Assembly (NCBI RefSeq): GCF_001653795.1 | Contig: NZ_CP011514.1 | Span: 1,300,163-1,364,162 of the forward strand | Reading direction: 5' to 3' | DNA length: 64,000 nucleotides | From: Mitsuaria sp. 7 | Lineage (GTDB): Bacteria > Pseudomonadota > Gammaproteobacteria > Burkholderiales > Burkholderiaceae_C | In this document: positions 37,381-46,189 of the stretch, in pieces | How the letters are laid out: the number at the start of each line of letters is the position of its first letter | Numbering within the stretch: the stretch's first letter is position 1 | Notes under the pieces: model-generated | What the model saw: the letters and a program-made list of their open reading frames with translations, nothing else | Database searches by the model: none | What the model was told of the DNA's origin: nothing | Translations under genes and position numbers: made by a program

Positions 37381-37608
37381 ATGCACCCCTTCGATCTCGA
37401 CTACATCGGCCAGCTGGCCGCCGCGGCGGTCACGCCCAAGGGCCGGCAGGCGTCCAAGGCGTCTCGCGCGGCCTCCCGGCGCATCACGGCGATGCGCACC
37501 TCCGACGACCCGCATCAGCGGGTGCTGGGCGCCGGCGGGATCCCCGGTCTGGGTCAGCCCGCCGATCTGGCGAAGACGGGTCGCATCCTCAAGCCGACCA
37601 ACCTGTAG
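37381..37608 (+). CDS. Possible small hypothetical protein (uncertain)
   Basis: 75-codon open frame in the 385-nt gap between ybgC and the aminotransferase gene. The product would be basic and polar (MHPFDLDYIGQLAAAAVTPK... ending GRILKPTNL), with no signal peptide or recognised domain. No Shine-Dalgarno is visible. In GC-rich DNA an open frame of this size is expected by chance, so this is listed mainly to describe the gap. Nothing else recognisable is seen between 37288 and 37660. Confidence 0.25.
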   Translation: MHPFDLDYIGQLAAAAVTPKGRQASKASRAASRRITAMRTSDDPHQRVLGAGGIPGLGQPADLAKTGRILKPTNL

Positions 37609-37660
37609 CGGGCGACCCCACGACGCCACGACTTTGCAACGCTGCGGCGTTGCGATCTCG

Positions 37661-38860
37661 TCAGGTCCGCGCTTTCAACTGGCCGAGACGGACGCTGACG
37701 CGGGCGAGCGCCTCGCGCAGGTCGTCCATGCTGCTGGCGAAGGACAGGCGCAGGAAACGTTCGCCGAAGGCCGGGCCGAAATCGCGGCCGGGTGTCAGCG
37801 CGACCTGCGCGTGTTCCATCAGATCCATGCACAGGTCCCAGCTGGACAGGCCCGTGCCCGACGCATCGGCCCAGGCGTAGAACGCGCCGTCGGGCATGAC
37901 CGGCACCGGCAGTCCCATGGCCTCGAGCGCGGGCACGACGACGTCGCGGCGGCGGCGGAGTTCTTCGCGACGGCGTTCGTATTCGGTGATCGACGCGGGC
38001 TCGAAGCAGGCCAGCGCGGCGTGCTGCGCGATCGTCGACGGGCAGATGTAGAGGTTCTGCGCGAGCTTCTCGATGGCGCCGACCATCGCGGGCGGCAGCA
38101 CCAGCCAGCCGAGCCGCCAGCCGGTCATGCCGAAGTATTTGGAGAAGCTGTTGATCGAGACGACGTCGTCGCCGAGCGTCAGCGCGCTGCGCGCATAGCG
38201 GTCGTCGTAGCCGAGCGGCTGGTAGATCTCGTCGACGATGGTGACGCCGCCGCGCTCGCGCACGAAGGCGTGGATGGCGGCAAGTTCCTCCGGCGGGATC
38301 GAGGTGCCGGTCGGGTTGCTCGGCGAGGCGAGCAGCACGCCGCGGCTGCGTTCGTTCCAGTGCGCGCGCAACCGGTCGAGGCTTAGCTGGAAACGCTCGC
38401 CGGCGGTCGACGGGATCAGCACCGGCGTCGCGTCGACGGCGGCGACGAAATGCCGGTTGCAGGGATAGCTGGGGTCCGGCATCAGGACCTCGTCGCCGGC
38501 CTGGAACAGCGCCAGGCAGACCAGCTGCAATGCCGCCGACGCGCCCGCGGTGATCACGATGCGATCGGGGTCCAGGGTCAGGTGTTGCGTCTGGCCGTAC
38601 CAGTCGGCGATGCGCTGGCGCAGCGCGCGCAGGCCGTTCGCCTGCGTGTAGGGGATGCGGCCCTCGGCGGTGAAACGCGCGGCGGCCTCGCGGACGGCGG
38701 GGCTGGCGCCGAAGTCGGGCTCGCCGATGTTCAGGTAGATCATGCGCCGGCCGCCCTGGGCCGGATCGCAGATCGCGGAGCGCGCGATCTCGTCGGCCCG
38801 CTTGGCGCATTCCATGACGTAGAACGGGTCGATGCGCGCTACTCGATCGGACAGTTTCAT
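37661..38860 (-). CDS. PLP-dependent class I/II aminotransferase
   Basis: 399 aa, fold type I aminotransferase (AspC/AlaT-like). Visible motifs are YLNIGEPDF, PYTQANGL, the SNPTGTSIP loop, IVDEIYQPLGY and the PLP-lysine K241 in SFSKYFGMTGWRLGW, with a C-terminal LRLSFASS carrying the substrate-carboxylate Arg. It should move amino groups between an amino acid and a 2-oxo acid, but the exact substrate cannot be read. It stands alone on the minus strand. ATG 38860 has no Shine-Dalgarno and is preceded by a TATCAT box at 6 nt. Confidence 0.93.
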   Translation of the reverse strand: MKLSDRVARIDPFYVMECAKRADEIARSAICDPAQGGRRMIYLNIGEPDFGASPAVREAAARFTAEGRIPYTQANGLRALRQRIADWYGQTQHLTLDPDRIVITAGASAALQLVCLALFQAGDEVLMPDPSYPCNRHFVAAVDATPVLIPSTAGERFQLSLDRLRAHWNERSRGVLLASPSNPTGTSIPPEELAAIHAFVRERGGVTIVDEIYQPLGYDDRYARSALTLGDDVVSINSFSKYFGMTGWRLGWLVLPPAMVGAIEKLAQNLYICPSTIAQHAALACFEPASITEYERRREELRRRRDVVVPALEAMGLPVPVMPDGAFYAWADASGTGLSSWDLCMDLMEHAQVALTPGRDFGPAFGERFLRLSFASSMDDLREALARVSVRLGQLKART

Positions 38861-38866
38861 GGGCCA

Positions 38867-38872
38867 ATGATA
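38867..38872 (-). promoter_or_regulatory. Putative -10 element (TATCAT) for the aminotransferase gene
   Basis: TATCAT with a 6-nt gap to the ATG and no Shine-Dalgarno sequence, giving a predicted leaderless start. Confidence 0.4.
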
Positions 38873-38902
38873 GGGGGTTCGTCAGTCCCCCATCGATCGC
38901 GC

Positions 38903-39010
38903 CTTGAATCGTCCGTGGCCCGTCTTGAAGCGATCGTGAGGCCTCCTTGAAGCGGTGTTGAAGCGACTTTGAGGGGCTCGTGAAGCGCCCTTGACGAGGC
39001 CTTGAAGTGC
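38903..39010 (+). repeat. Cluster of short CTTGAAGCG-like direct repeats
   Basis: Variants of CTTGAAGCG recur at 38903 (CTTGAATCG), 38924, 38946, 38958 (GTTGAAGCG), 38979 (CGTGAAGCG) and 39001 (CTTGAAGTG), at 12-22 nt spacing, within the 243-nt gap between the divergent aminotransferase and lipoprotein genes. They could be a repeated operator or decayed tandem repeats. No protein-coding signal is seen here. Confidence 0.6.
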
Positions 39011-39103
39011 CTGACAAGCCGATACGGATGAGGCGCGAAACCTGTCAACGACGGGGCTCGAAGTCCCGTTGGCAAGGGCATCGCAGTCAATCCGATCACC
39101 CCC

Positions 39104-40447
39104 ATGAGCCACCCGTTCCGTCTTGCCGCGCCGGCCGCGGCCGTCCTCGCGTTGCTCCTCGCCGGATGCGCCGCGCCGACGCACACCAGCGTCCATGCCG
39201 ACGCGTCCTACCGCACGTCGCCGACCTGGGCGCCCCTGCCGCCACCGCCGCCGCCGGCACCGGTCGTCAGCGTGTACGTCGAGCCTCCGCTGGTGCAGCC
39301 CGAGCCCGTCTTCATCGACGTCGCGCCGCCGCCGATGCTGGTCGAGGTCCCGCCGCCGCAACCCTATCCCGGCGCCGTGTGGACCGGCGGCTACTGGGGC
39401 TGGCAGGGCCGGTGGGTCTGGTGCGTCGGGCGCTGGTCGTCGCCACCGCGTGCCGACTATGTCTGGGTCCAGCCGTATTACGAGCATCGCGACGGCGCCG
39501 TCGTGTTCGTGTCCGGCTACTGGGCGGCGCATGGGGTGGGATTCGTCCCGCCGCCGCCGGGGCTGCACCTCTCGGTCCAGATCGCGATCGGCGGCGGCGC
39601 CCGTCCGATGGGGCCGATGGGCGTGTTCGTGCCGCCGCCGCCGGGATCGCGTCTGGGCCTGATCGTCCCGGCACCGGTCGGGACACCGCCCGCCGTGGTG
39701 GTCAGCGCGCCGCCGGTCACCAACGTCGGCATGCGCATCCAGCACAACATCAACAACATGCAGATCAACCACACGGTCATCAACAACTCGGTGGTCAACA
39801 ACAACACGACGGTGAACAACGTCCGCAACGAGACGAACATCACCAACGTGACCATCGTGGCACCGCCCAACGCGACGGCGAACGGCAAGGCCTTCCAGGG
39901 CGAGGTGCCGGCCGCCGCGCATCTGGCAGCGGCACTCCCGGCGGTCGTGCACGCGCCGGCTCCGGTGCTGCAACAGCAGCCGCAGGCATCGCAGCATCAA
40001 GAGCCGCAGCCTCAGCCGCAGCCGCAGCCGCAGCAGGTGAACCACCCGGCGCCGACGCCGTCATCGAGCAACGTGGTGTCGCCACCGTCGATCCCTTCAC
40101 GCGCGATGCCGGAGCAGATCCTTCCCCCTCCTGTGCGCGACCGGGCGCCTGAGCAGGCACATCCGCGCGACGGCGTGCGGGAGCAGGAACTCCAACGCGA
40201 GCGTGAAGCCGCTCAGGCCCATGACGCAGCGCGCGAACGCGAAGCCGCGCGGCAGCGAGAACTCGCGGCACAGGCACCCCGTCCCGCGGCGAGCGCGCCA
40301 CCGCCGCGCAAGGCCGCGCCTGCCGATGATCGTCGTGAAGGCGGCCGGGCCCACGACCACGATCACGATCACGACAAGCCGCATGCGAAGGACAACGACA
40401 AGCAGCGCGAACTCGAGAAGGAGAAGGAGAAGGAACGTGAGCGCTGA
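39104..40447 (+). CDS. Low-complexity lipoprotein with YXWGQ-type repeat region
   Basis: 447 aa. A signal peptide ends in lipobox LAGC (C22), so it is predicted to be a lipoprotein. A Pro-rich spacer is followed by aromatic segments GGYWGWQGRWVWCVGRW and YYEHRDGAVVFVSGYW, resembling YXWGQ repeats. Then come an Asn-rich block (~210-255) with strands of N-x-N-x-T (a possible beta-solenoid-like run), Gln/Pro repeats (~295-315), an Arg/Glu/Ala region, HDHDHDHDK and a final Lys/Glu run. No enzymatic motif is present. It ends 3 nt before the convergent binding-protein gene. Function unknown; surface or periplasmic structural role is only a guess. Confidence 0.75.
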   Translation: MSHPFRLAAPAAAVLALLLAGCAAPTHTSVHADASYRTSPTWAPLPPPPPPAPVVSVYVEPPLVQPEPVFIDVAPPPMLVEVPPPQPYPGAVWTGGYWGWQGRWVWCVGRWSSPPRADYVWVQPYYEHRDGAVVFVSGYWAAHGVGFVPPPPGLHLSVQIAIGGGARPMGPMGVFVPPPPGSRLGLIVPAPVGTPPAVVVSAPPVTNVGMRIQHNINNMQINHTVINNSVVNNNTTVNNVRNETNITNVTIVAPPNATANGKAFQGEVPAAAHLAAALPAVVHAPAPVLQQQPQASQHQEPQPQPQPQPQQVNHPAPTPSSSNVVSPPSIPSRAMPEQILPPPVRDRAPEQAHPRDGVREQELQREREAAQAHDAAREREAARQRELAAQAPRPAASAPPPRKAAPADDRREGGRAHDHDHDHDKPHAKDNDKQRELEKEKEKERER

Positions 40448-40450
40448 GCC

Positions 40451-41566
40451 TCAGCGGACGAAGCGGTTGCCTTCGCCGACGATGGAGAGGTCCGCGAAGT
40501 CCAGGCCGGAGTGGTCGCTCGGGCTGTAGCTGATCTCCAGCCCGCCGATGTTGACCTTCTGCATGTTCTCCAGCGTGTCGCGCAGCTTCTGGCGCGTCGG
40601 GTGCGGGCCGGCGCGGCGCAGCGCTTCCACCAGCACCTTGGCGCCGGCGAAGCCCTCGATCATGGCCGGCGTGATGTCGCCGTGGCCCTGCGCGGTGGCC
40701 AGGCCTTGCGCCTCGGTCACGATGGCCGCGTTGCGCGAGCGCTCGTAGGGGAACACCTGCCCGACGATGATGCCGCGCGCGTTCTTGCCCAGCGAGGCGA
40801 CGAAGCCCGACGAGGCGTTGTTGGACAGGGTCACGATCTGCACGCGCGAGCCGCTGTCGCGGATCGCGGCCACGCCGTCGACCACGGCCTGGCCCGACCC
40901 CAGGAAGATCACGGCCTGCGCCGAGGTCGACTGGGTCTTGGCGACCGAGGCCTTGAAGTCCGGGTGGGCGCGGTCGAACTTCTCCAGGAAGGCCGCCGTC
41001 TTGCCGACCGCGGCGAAGCCCGCCATCACGCCGACCACCGCGTCCGCGCCGAACGAGTCGTCGACCTGGACCACGCCGATCTTCTCGATGCCGATCAGGC
41101 TCAGATGCTTGACGGCGCGTTCCGCTTCGCGCTGGTAGGTCGCGCGCACGTTGAAGAGCCACGGATGGACCGGCTTGTGCAGCGCCATCGCGCCGGTGGA
41201 CGGGGCGATCAGGGGCACGCGGTGCTCGGTGAGCAGCGGCATGATGGCCTGGTTGTGGGGCGTGCCGCGCGTGAGGAACAGCGCCAGCACGTTGTCGTTG
41301 ACGATCAGCGTCTTCGCGTTCTCCGCCGCGAGCTTCGGATCGAACTTGTCGTCCAGCGAGATCAGCTTGATCTTTTCGCCGTGCACGCCGCCGGCCTTGT
41401 TGACCGAGTCGAGGTAGAGCTTGGCGCCGTCGGTCGTTTCCTTGACGCTGGCGGCGACAGGTCCCGTGAATCCGGACGTCTGGCCGATGAGCACATCGGC
41501 GTGGCAGGTCGTCGCGGTCATGGCCGCGAAGAGGAGGGAGAGCATCAGCCCACTGAGGTTTCTCAC
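40451..41566 (-). CDS. ABC-transporter periplasmic binding protein (branched-chain amino-acid type)
   Basis: 371 aa from GTG 41566. A signal peptide (MRNLSGLMLSLLFAAMTATTCHA) precedes a type I periplasmic-binding fold: VLIGQTSGFTGPVAASVKE, GAKLYLDSVNKAGGVHGEKI, PLIAPSTGA and a C-terminal GFAGAKVLVEALRRAG, as in LivJ/LivK-like receptors. GTG is chosen because AGGA lies 6 nt upstream and the peptide begins a standard signal sequence; ATG at 41572 and TTG at 41581 are in-frame alternatives. No permease or ATPase genes are adjacent, so it is an orphan receptor here; the ligand is unknown. Confidence 0.9.
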   Translation of the reverse strand: MRNLSGLMLSLLFAAMTATTCHADVLIGQTSGFTGPVAASVKETTDGAKLYLDSVNKAGGVHGEKIKLISLDDKFDPKLAAENAKTLIVNDNVLALFLTRGTPHNQAIMPLLTEHRVPLIAPSTGAMALHKPVHPWLFNVRATYQREAERAVKHLSLIGIEKIGVVQVDDSFGADAVVGVMAGFAAVGKTAAFLEKFDRAHPDFKASVAKTQSTSAQAVIFLGSGQAVVDGVAAIRDSGSRVQIVTLSNNASSGFVASLGKNARGIIVGQVFPYERSRNAAIVTEAQGLATAQGHGDITPAMIEGFAGAKVLVEALRRAGPHPTRQKLRDTLENMQKVNIGGLEISYSPSDHSGLDFADLSIVGEGNRFVR

Positions 41567-41781
41567 GTGCATTCCTGGCAAGAGGTAGGGGCGCCATGAT
41601 CAGGCGCCTCGCGGACTTCGACGTCGTCGGCGCGCCACGTCGGTGCGCGCGGGCGGCTGGCGATGCGAAGGGTCGTGTCGAGGTGCGAAGCGCCGCATCG
41701 CGGTGCCTCACGCAGCGGAATGTACGGCGATGCGGGAACACCGCTTGCAGGGGCTTCCCGGGTTTGCTCACCAGGAGTTGC

Positions 41782-43623
41782 ATGAGTTACCCCGAAATAG
41801 CAGCGCATGGCGTGATAGGCAACCTGCGCACGGCGGCGCTGGTGTGCACCGACGGCACCATCGACTTCTTCTGCTTCCCCCGCTTCGACTCGCCCAGCGT
41901 GTTCCTGTCCCTGCTGGATGACCGGCGGGGCGGGCATTTCGCCATCCGGCCCGTCGCCGGCGCCGACATGCACACGCGGCAGATGTATCTGCCCGACACG
42001 AACGTGCTGCTGACCCGCTACATGTCCGCCGCCGGATTGGTCGAGGTCATCGATTACATGCCTTTGCGCACAAACGGTCCGCAGAGCGCCCTGGTGCGCC
42101 GGGTCCGTTGCATCCGAGGCGAGCAATCCTTCGAGATGCGCTGCGAGCCGAGGTTCGATTACGGCCGCGCCGACTGCGCGGCCCACATCGGCGACGACGG
42201 TCTGCTGGCGACCTTCACCGTGGATGCGTCGCCGGGACCGATGCAGTTGCGCAGCACGGTCGCGCTGCAGGTGGATGGCGATGAGGTCGGCGCGGTCGGC
42301 GCCGTGATGCACCTGAAGGCCGGCGACGAGGTGGGCTTCGTCTTTGAATGCACGACCGAGCGTCCCACCGACGACGAGGACCTCCATGACTTCCTCGAAG
42401 CCTCCTTCACCGAGACGGTGGCGTACTGGGAGGCCTGGAGCGAACGCTCCTCCTACCGCGGCCGATGGCGCGAGATCGTGCTGCGCTCCGCGCTGATCCT
42501 GAAGCTGCTGAGCTCGGCCGAGCACGGCGCGATCATCGGCGCCGCGACCTTCGGCCTGCCCGAGCATGTGGGCGGCGTGCGCAACTGGGACTACCGCTAC
42601 TGCTGGATCCGCGACGCGGCGTTCACCGTCCATGCGCTGCTGCGGCTGGGCTACACCGAGGAGGCGGACCGCTTCATCGCCTGGGCCAAGGGCCGCGCGG
42701 ACGACGACGAGGCAGGCTCGACGCCGCAGGTGCTCTACGCCGTCGACGGCGGCCGCATCGAGCAGGAGATCGAGCTCGACCACCTGTCGGGCTACCGCGG
42801 CTCGCGGCCGGTGCGTGTGGGGAATGCGGCGGCGACGCAGTTGCAGCTCGACGTGGTGGGGGAGCTGGTCGACGCGATGTACCTGGCCGACAAGCACGGT
42901 CCCGCGCCTTCCATCGATGTGTGGCGCCGGCTCGCGTCGCGCATCGACTGGCTGTGCGAGCACTGGGACCAGCCGGACGACGGCATCTGGGAGATGCGCG
43001 GCGAGCGGCGCGACTTCCTCTCCGGACGGCTGCTCAGCTGGGTGGCGCTGGACCGCGCGCTGCGCATGTCCAAGCGCTATGCGCGTCCGGCGCCCATGCT
43101 GCGCTGGGTCGAGACGCGGGACGCCATCGCCTCGCAGATCATCGATGAGTTCTGGCATCCGGGGAAGCAGGCCTTCGTGCAGTACCGCGGCGGCGACACG
43201 CTGGACGCCGTGGTGCTGCTGATGCCGATGGTCAAGTTCATCGGCTCCAGCGATCCGCGCTGGCTGTCCACGCTGGACGCCGTGGGCCGGGAACTGAGCG
43301 TGGACGGACTCGTGGCGCGCTACGGCACGGTGGACGGGCCGGACGCCGCCAACCTGGACGGGTTGCACGGACAGGAGGGCTCGTTCACGGCGTGCTCGTT
43401 CTGGTACGTCGAATGCCTGGCGAGGGCAGGGCGCGTCGACGAGGCGCGGCTGCACTTCGACAAGATGCTCACCTACGCGAACCACCTCGGCCTTTACGCC
43501 GAGGAGATCGGGCGCGGCGGCGAACACCTCGGCAACTTCCCGCAGGCGCTCACCCATCTGGCGCTGATCAGCGCCGCGCTGGCGCTGGATCACGCCATCG
43601 AGAAAGGAAGATCACCGTCATGA
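41782..43623 (+). CDS. Glycoside hydrolase family 15 protein (glucoamylase/trehalase-like)
   Basis: 613 aa; ATG 41782 has AGGAG upstream. The N-terminal beta-rich domain (~1-240, IAAHGVIGNLRTAALVCTDGTIDFFCFP) precedes the (alpha/alpha)6 barrel with the GH15 signature RNWDYRYCWIRDA (267-279) and catalytic-acid region GIWEMRG with E404. No signal peptide, so it is probably cytosolic and acts on small alpha-glucosides such as trehalose or on glycogen-derived sugars. The stop overlaps the SDR start as ATGA, forming a two-gene operon. Members in this context are often annotated glucan 1,4-alpha-glucosidase, but the substrate is not determined by sequence. Confidence 0.9.
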   Translation: MSYPEIAAHGVIGNLRTAALVCTDGTIDFFCFPRFDSPSVFLSLLDDRRGGHFAIRPVAGADMHTRQMYLPDTNVLLTRYMSAAGLVEVIDYMPLRTNGPQSALVRRVRCIRGEQSFEMRCEPRFDYGRADCAAHIGDDGLLATFTVDASPGPMQLRSTVALQVDGDEVGAVGAVMHLKAGDEVGFVFECTTERPTDDEDLHDFLEASFTETVAYWEAWSERSSYRGRWREIVLRSALILKLLSSAEHGAIIGAATFGLPEHVGGVRNWDYRYCWIRDAAFTVHALLRLGYTEEADRFIAWAKGRADDDEAGSTPQVLYAVDGGRIEQEIELDHLSGYRGSRPVRVGNAAATQLQLDVVGELVDAMYLADKHGPAPSIDVWRRLASRIDWLCEHWDQPDDGIWEMRGERRDFLSGRLLSWVALDRALRMSKRYARPAPMLRWVETRDAIASQIIDEFWHPGKQAFVQYRGGDTLDAVVLLMPMVKFIGSSDPRWLSTLDAVGRELSVDGLVARYGTVDGPDAANLDGLHGQEGSFTACSFWYVECLARAGRVDEARLHFDKMLTYANHLGLYAEEIGRGGEHLGNFPQALTHLALISAALALDHAIEKGRSPS

Positions 43624-44438
43624 ACGCACATACGCTGGAGCAACGGCTGGAGCAACAGGTGGCCCTCGTCACCGGGGCGAGTTCGGGCATCGGCAAGGGC
43701 ATCGCCGTCGCGATGGCCGAGGCCGGCGCGGCCGTCATCGTCAACTACCACTCGCAGCCGGATGCGGCCAAGGAGGTGGTCGAGCACATCACACGATCCG
43801 GCGGCCGCGCGATCGCGGTGAAGGCCGATGTCGGCTCGGAGCCCGAGGTCGAACAGCTGTTCGAGAAGGCGGTCGAGGCGTTCGGTCGGGTCGACATCCT
43901 CGTGGCCAACTCCGGCATCCAGCGCGATGCGCCCATCGGTGAGATGACGCTCGATCAGTGGAACGAGGTGATCGCCACCAACCTCACCGGACAGTTCCTC
44001 TGCGCGCGCGCGGCGGTCCGCCTGTTCCGTCGACAGGGCCGGGATGAAGCGCGCTCACGCGCGCTGGGCAAGATCATCCACATCAGCTCCGTCCACCAGC
44101 TCATCCCGTGGGCCGGCCATGCGAACTACGCGGCGTCCAAGGGCGGCATCGACCTGTTCATGCGCAGCCTTGCGCAGGAGGTGGCGCAGGAGGGCATCCG
44201 GGTCAACGCCATCGCGCCCGGCGCCATCGCCACCGCCATCAACCGCGAATCGGTCGAAGACGACACCGCACGGAAGAAGATGCTGTCCCTCATCCCCTAC
44301 GGCCGCATCGGCGCGCCCGAGGACGTGGCCGCCGCCGCGTTGTGGCTGGCGAGCGATGCCTCGGACTACGTGGTCGGCACGACCTTGTTCATCGACGGGG
44401 GGATGAGCCTGTATCCGGAGTTCCGGGACGGGGGCTGA
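43620..44438 (+). CDS. Short-chain dehydrogenase (glucose 1-dehydrogenase-like)
   Basis: 272 aa. Classical SDR with cofactor motif TGASSGIGKG (18-27), NSG at ~97-99, Ser in HISSVHQ, and catalytic Y170 and K174 in NYAASKGG. The C-terminal GRIGAPEDVAAAALWLASDASDYVVGTTLFIDGG is typical of glucose 1-dehydrogenase-type SDRs. It is translationally coupled (ATGA) to the GH15 gene, which would release glucose, making a glucosidase-plus-sugar-oxidation unit plausible. AGGAAG lies upstream. Its last 50 nt overlap the convergent homoserine dehydrogenase gene. Confidence 0.92.
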   Translation: MNAHTLEQRLEQQVALVTGASSGIGKGIAVAMAEAGAAVIVNYHSQPDAAKEVVEHITRSGGRAIAVKADVGSEPEVEQLFEKAVEAFGRVDILVANSGIQRDAPIGEMTLDQWNEVIATNLTGQFLCARAAVRLFRRQGRDEARSRALGKIIHISSVHQLIPWAGHANYAASKGGIDLFMRSLAQEVAQEGIRVNAIAPGAIATAINRESVEDDTARKKMLSLIPYGRIGAPEDVAAAALWLASDASDYVVGTTLFIDGGMSLYPEFRDGG

Positions 44439-45447
44439 GCGGGAACCGCAGCTCCCTGAGGATGTGCTCGAGGTCCTTCAACGCGGCGGCCGCCGTGCCA
44501 TAGGGACTCGATCCGCCGCCGACGAGGGTCAGGTCTCCCATGAGGTCGGTCACGACGTGCACCGCCTTCGTCCGGCCATGGGCCTGCGCGAACGGGTGGT
44601 CGGGACCGCAGAGCTCGATGCCCACCGATGCCTCGCAGACGCCGGCGGAGCGGTCGACGCGGCCCACCAGTCGTGGCACGACGCCCTGCGACTTCCAGCG
44701 GCGGACGTCATCGAGCGTCACGTGATCGATGCCTTGACGCTTCATCGCCTGCACGTCGATGACGTCGCCGAACGCCGCGCTGCACAGGATCGCGATCTTG
44801 CAGGCGGTGTCCCAGCCGTGCGTGTCGAGCGTCGGATCGGATTCCGCGACGCCCAGGCGCTGCGCTTCGGCGAGCGCGTCGGCGAAGTCGCATTCCCTGT
44901 CCATCATCTCGGACAGGATGATGTTGGTCGTGCCGGTCACGATGGCGGCGAGCGAGCTGACCTCGCAGCCCGCCAGGTTGTACTGGACGAGATCGACGAT
45001 CGGCATCGCCGAGCCGGCCGCGCCGCTGACCTTGAGTGCCAGGCCTTGACGGGACGCCAGCGCCTGCAGTCCGGGGAAGTCGTGGACCAGCGCGCCCTTG
45101 GAGATCGCGATCACATGCATCTGCCGGCGCAGCGCCGTCCGGAGATAGCCGAGCGCCGCGCCGCCGGTGCGGAAGTCCGTGGGGCTCGCCTCGATCAGGA
45201 GGTCGGCGGGGACCTGCCCGATGAAGGTGTCGCCGGTCAGGCCGGGTGTGTAGCCCGCGCGATCCGACAAGGCGTCCAGGCCCAGACCGGTTTCGTCGAT
45301 GAGACCGGCGGAGGAGCCGCAGACGCCGACGATGCGGACGTCGAGGCCGTAGTGGCGCTGGTAGCGCTCCGCGCGGGCCGAGAGCAGTTCAGCCACCTTG
45401 CGGCCGATGCCGCCGAAGCCGGTGATGGCGATGTTGAGTCGGGACAT
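44389..45447 (-). CDS. Homoserine dehydrogenase without ACT domain
   Basis: 352 aa. The NAD(P) motif ITGFGGIGRKVAELL is N-terminal. The catalytic residues are recognisable: K117 in ISKGALV, then E202, D204, D208, D213 and K217 in AESDPTLDTHGWDTACKIAIL. The C-terminal ACT regulatory domain of the ~430-aa enzyme is absent, as in short homoserine dehydrogenases. It would reduce aspartate semialdehyde to homoserine, though relatives acting on other substrates exist. No other threonine or methionine pathway gene is nearby. ATG 45447 is set by the conserved N-terminus; no Shine-Dalgarno is seen. The final ~16 residues are encoded in the overlap with the SDR gene. Confidence 0.88.
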   Translation of the reverse strand: MSRLNIAITGFGGIGRKVAELLSARAERYQRHYGLDVRIVGVCGSSAGLIDETGLGLDALSDRAGYTPGLTGDTFIGQVPADLLIEASPTDFRTGGAALGYLRTALRRQMHVIAISKGALVHDFPGLQALASRQGLALKVSGAAGSAMPIVDLVQYNLAGCEVSSLAAIVTGTTNIILSEMMDRECDFADALAEAQRLGVAESDPTLDTHGWDTACKIAILCSAAFGDVIDVQAMKRQGIDHVTLDDVRRWKSQGVVPRLVGRVDRSAGVCEASVGIELCGPDHPFAQAHGRTKAVHVVTDLMGDLTLVGGGSSPYGTAAAALKDLEHILRELRFPLSPRPGTPDTGSSPRR

Positions 45448-45619
45448 GAGGAGAAGCGCTGAGCGCGAGTAGGGGGAGCGAGGTGAACGTGGATTCTGCG
45501 TGATGGGCGCCAAGGGGCCGGCGCCGACCGGATCGGGCAAGCGATCTGGAGGATCGTGCCAGCCGTCCTCCCGGCTCACGGCCACAGTGATCCTGTCATC
45601 AAGACCTGGAGAGACCGAC

Positions 45620-46168
45620 ATGCAAAGCGCCCATGCCCCTCGTCGATGGACCCGCGCGATCGCGCCGCTCCTGGTGGGGATCGTCCCGCTGCTGTTCCCG
45701 CCGCTGCTTCATGCGGAGTCGGCGCCGACGGCCTCCGTCCCCGTGGACGCGCGGAACGCGGAGCGCAACCGCGCCCGTGTCGCCGAGGCCTTCGAGGCCT
45801 GGGCCAAGGGCGGCAACACCTTCTTCGACGATCTGCTGTCGCCGTCGGTGCGCTGGACCATCCGGGGCAGTGGGCCTTATGCGGGGACCTACGTCGGACT
45901 GGAGGACTTCGTGGCCCGCGCGGTGCGTCCCTTCGCATCGAGGCTGTCGAAACCCGTGAGGCCGGTCGCCGTGCATCAGGTGTTCGCGCAGGGCGACGAG
46001 GTGGCCGTGCATTGGGACGGGGCGGCCGTGGCCCGTGACGGACAGCCGTATCGCAACAGCTACGTCTGGATCTTCCGCATGAAGGACGGGCGCGTCGCGG
46101 AGGCCACCGCCTTTCTCGATCTCGCGCCGTATGAAGACGTCATCCGGCGCGTGCCGCAGCCGAAGTGA
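45620..46168 (+). CDS. Exported SnoaL-like (NTF2 fold) protein
   Basis: 182 aa; ATG preceded by GGAGAG. A signal peptide (~32 aa, ending LLHA) leads to an NTF2-like/SnoaL domain: VAEAFEAWAKGGNTFFDDLLSPSVRWTI, then GLEDFVARAVRP and a final strand pair around EVAVHWDGAA and GRVAEATAFLD. The cone-shaped fold binds small hydrophobic molecules and is used by isomerases, cyclases and binding proteins, so the activity is undetermined. Export to the periplasm is predicted. It lies alone between the divergent homoserine dehydrogenase gene and the convergent lysR gene. Confidence 0.85.
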   Translation: MQSAHAPRRWTRAIAPLLVGIVPLLFPPLLHAESAPTASVPVDARNAERNRARVAEAFEAWAKGGNTFFDDLLSPSVRWTIRGSGPYAGTYVGLEDFVARAVRPFASRLSKPVRPVAVHQVFAQGDEVAVHWDGAAVARDGQPYRNSYVWIFRMKDGRVAEATAFLDLAPYEDVIRRVPQPK

Positions 46169-46189
46169 CTGCGCGATGTCGCGGCTGGA

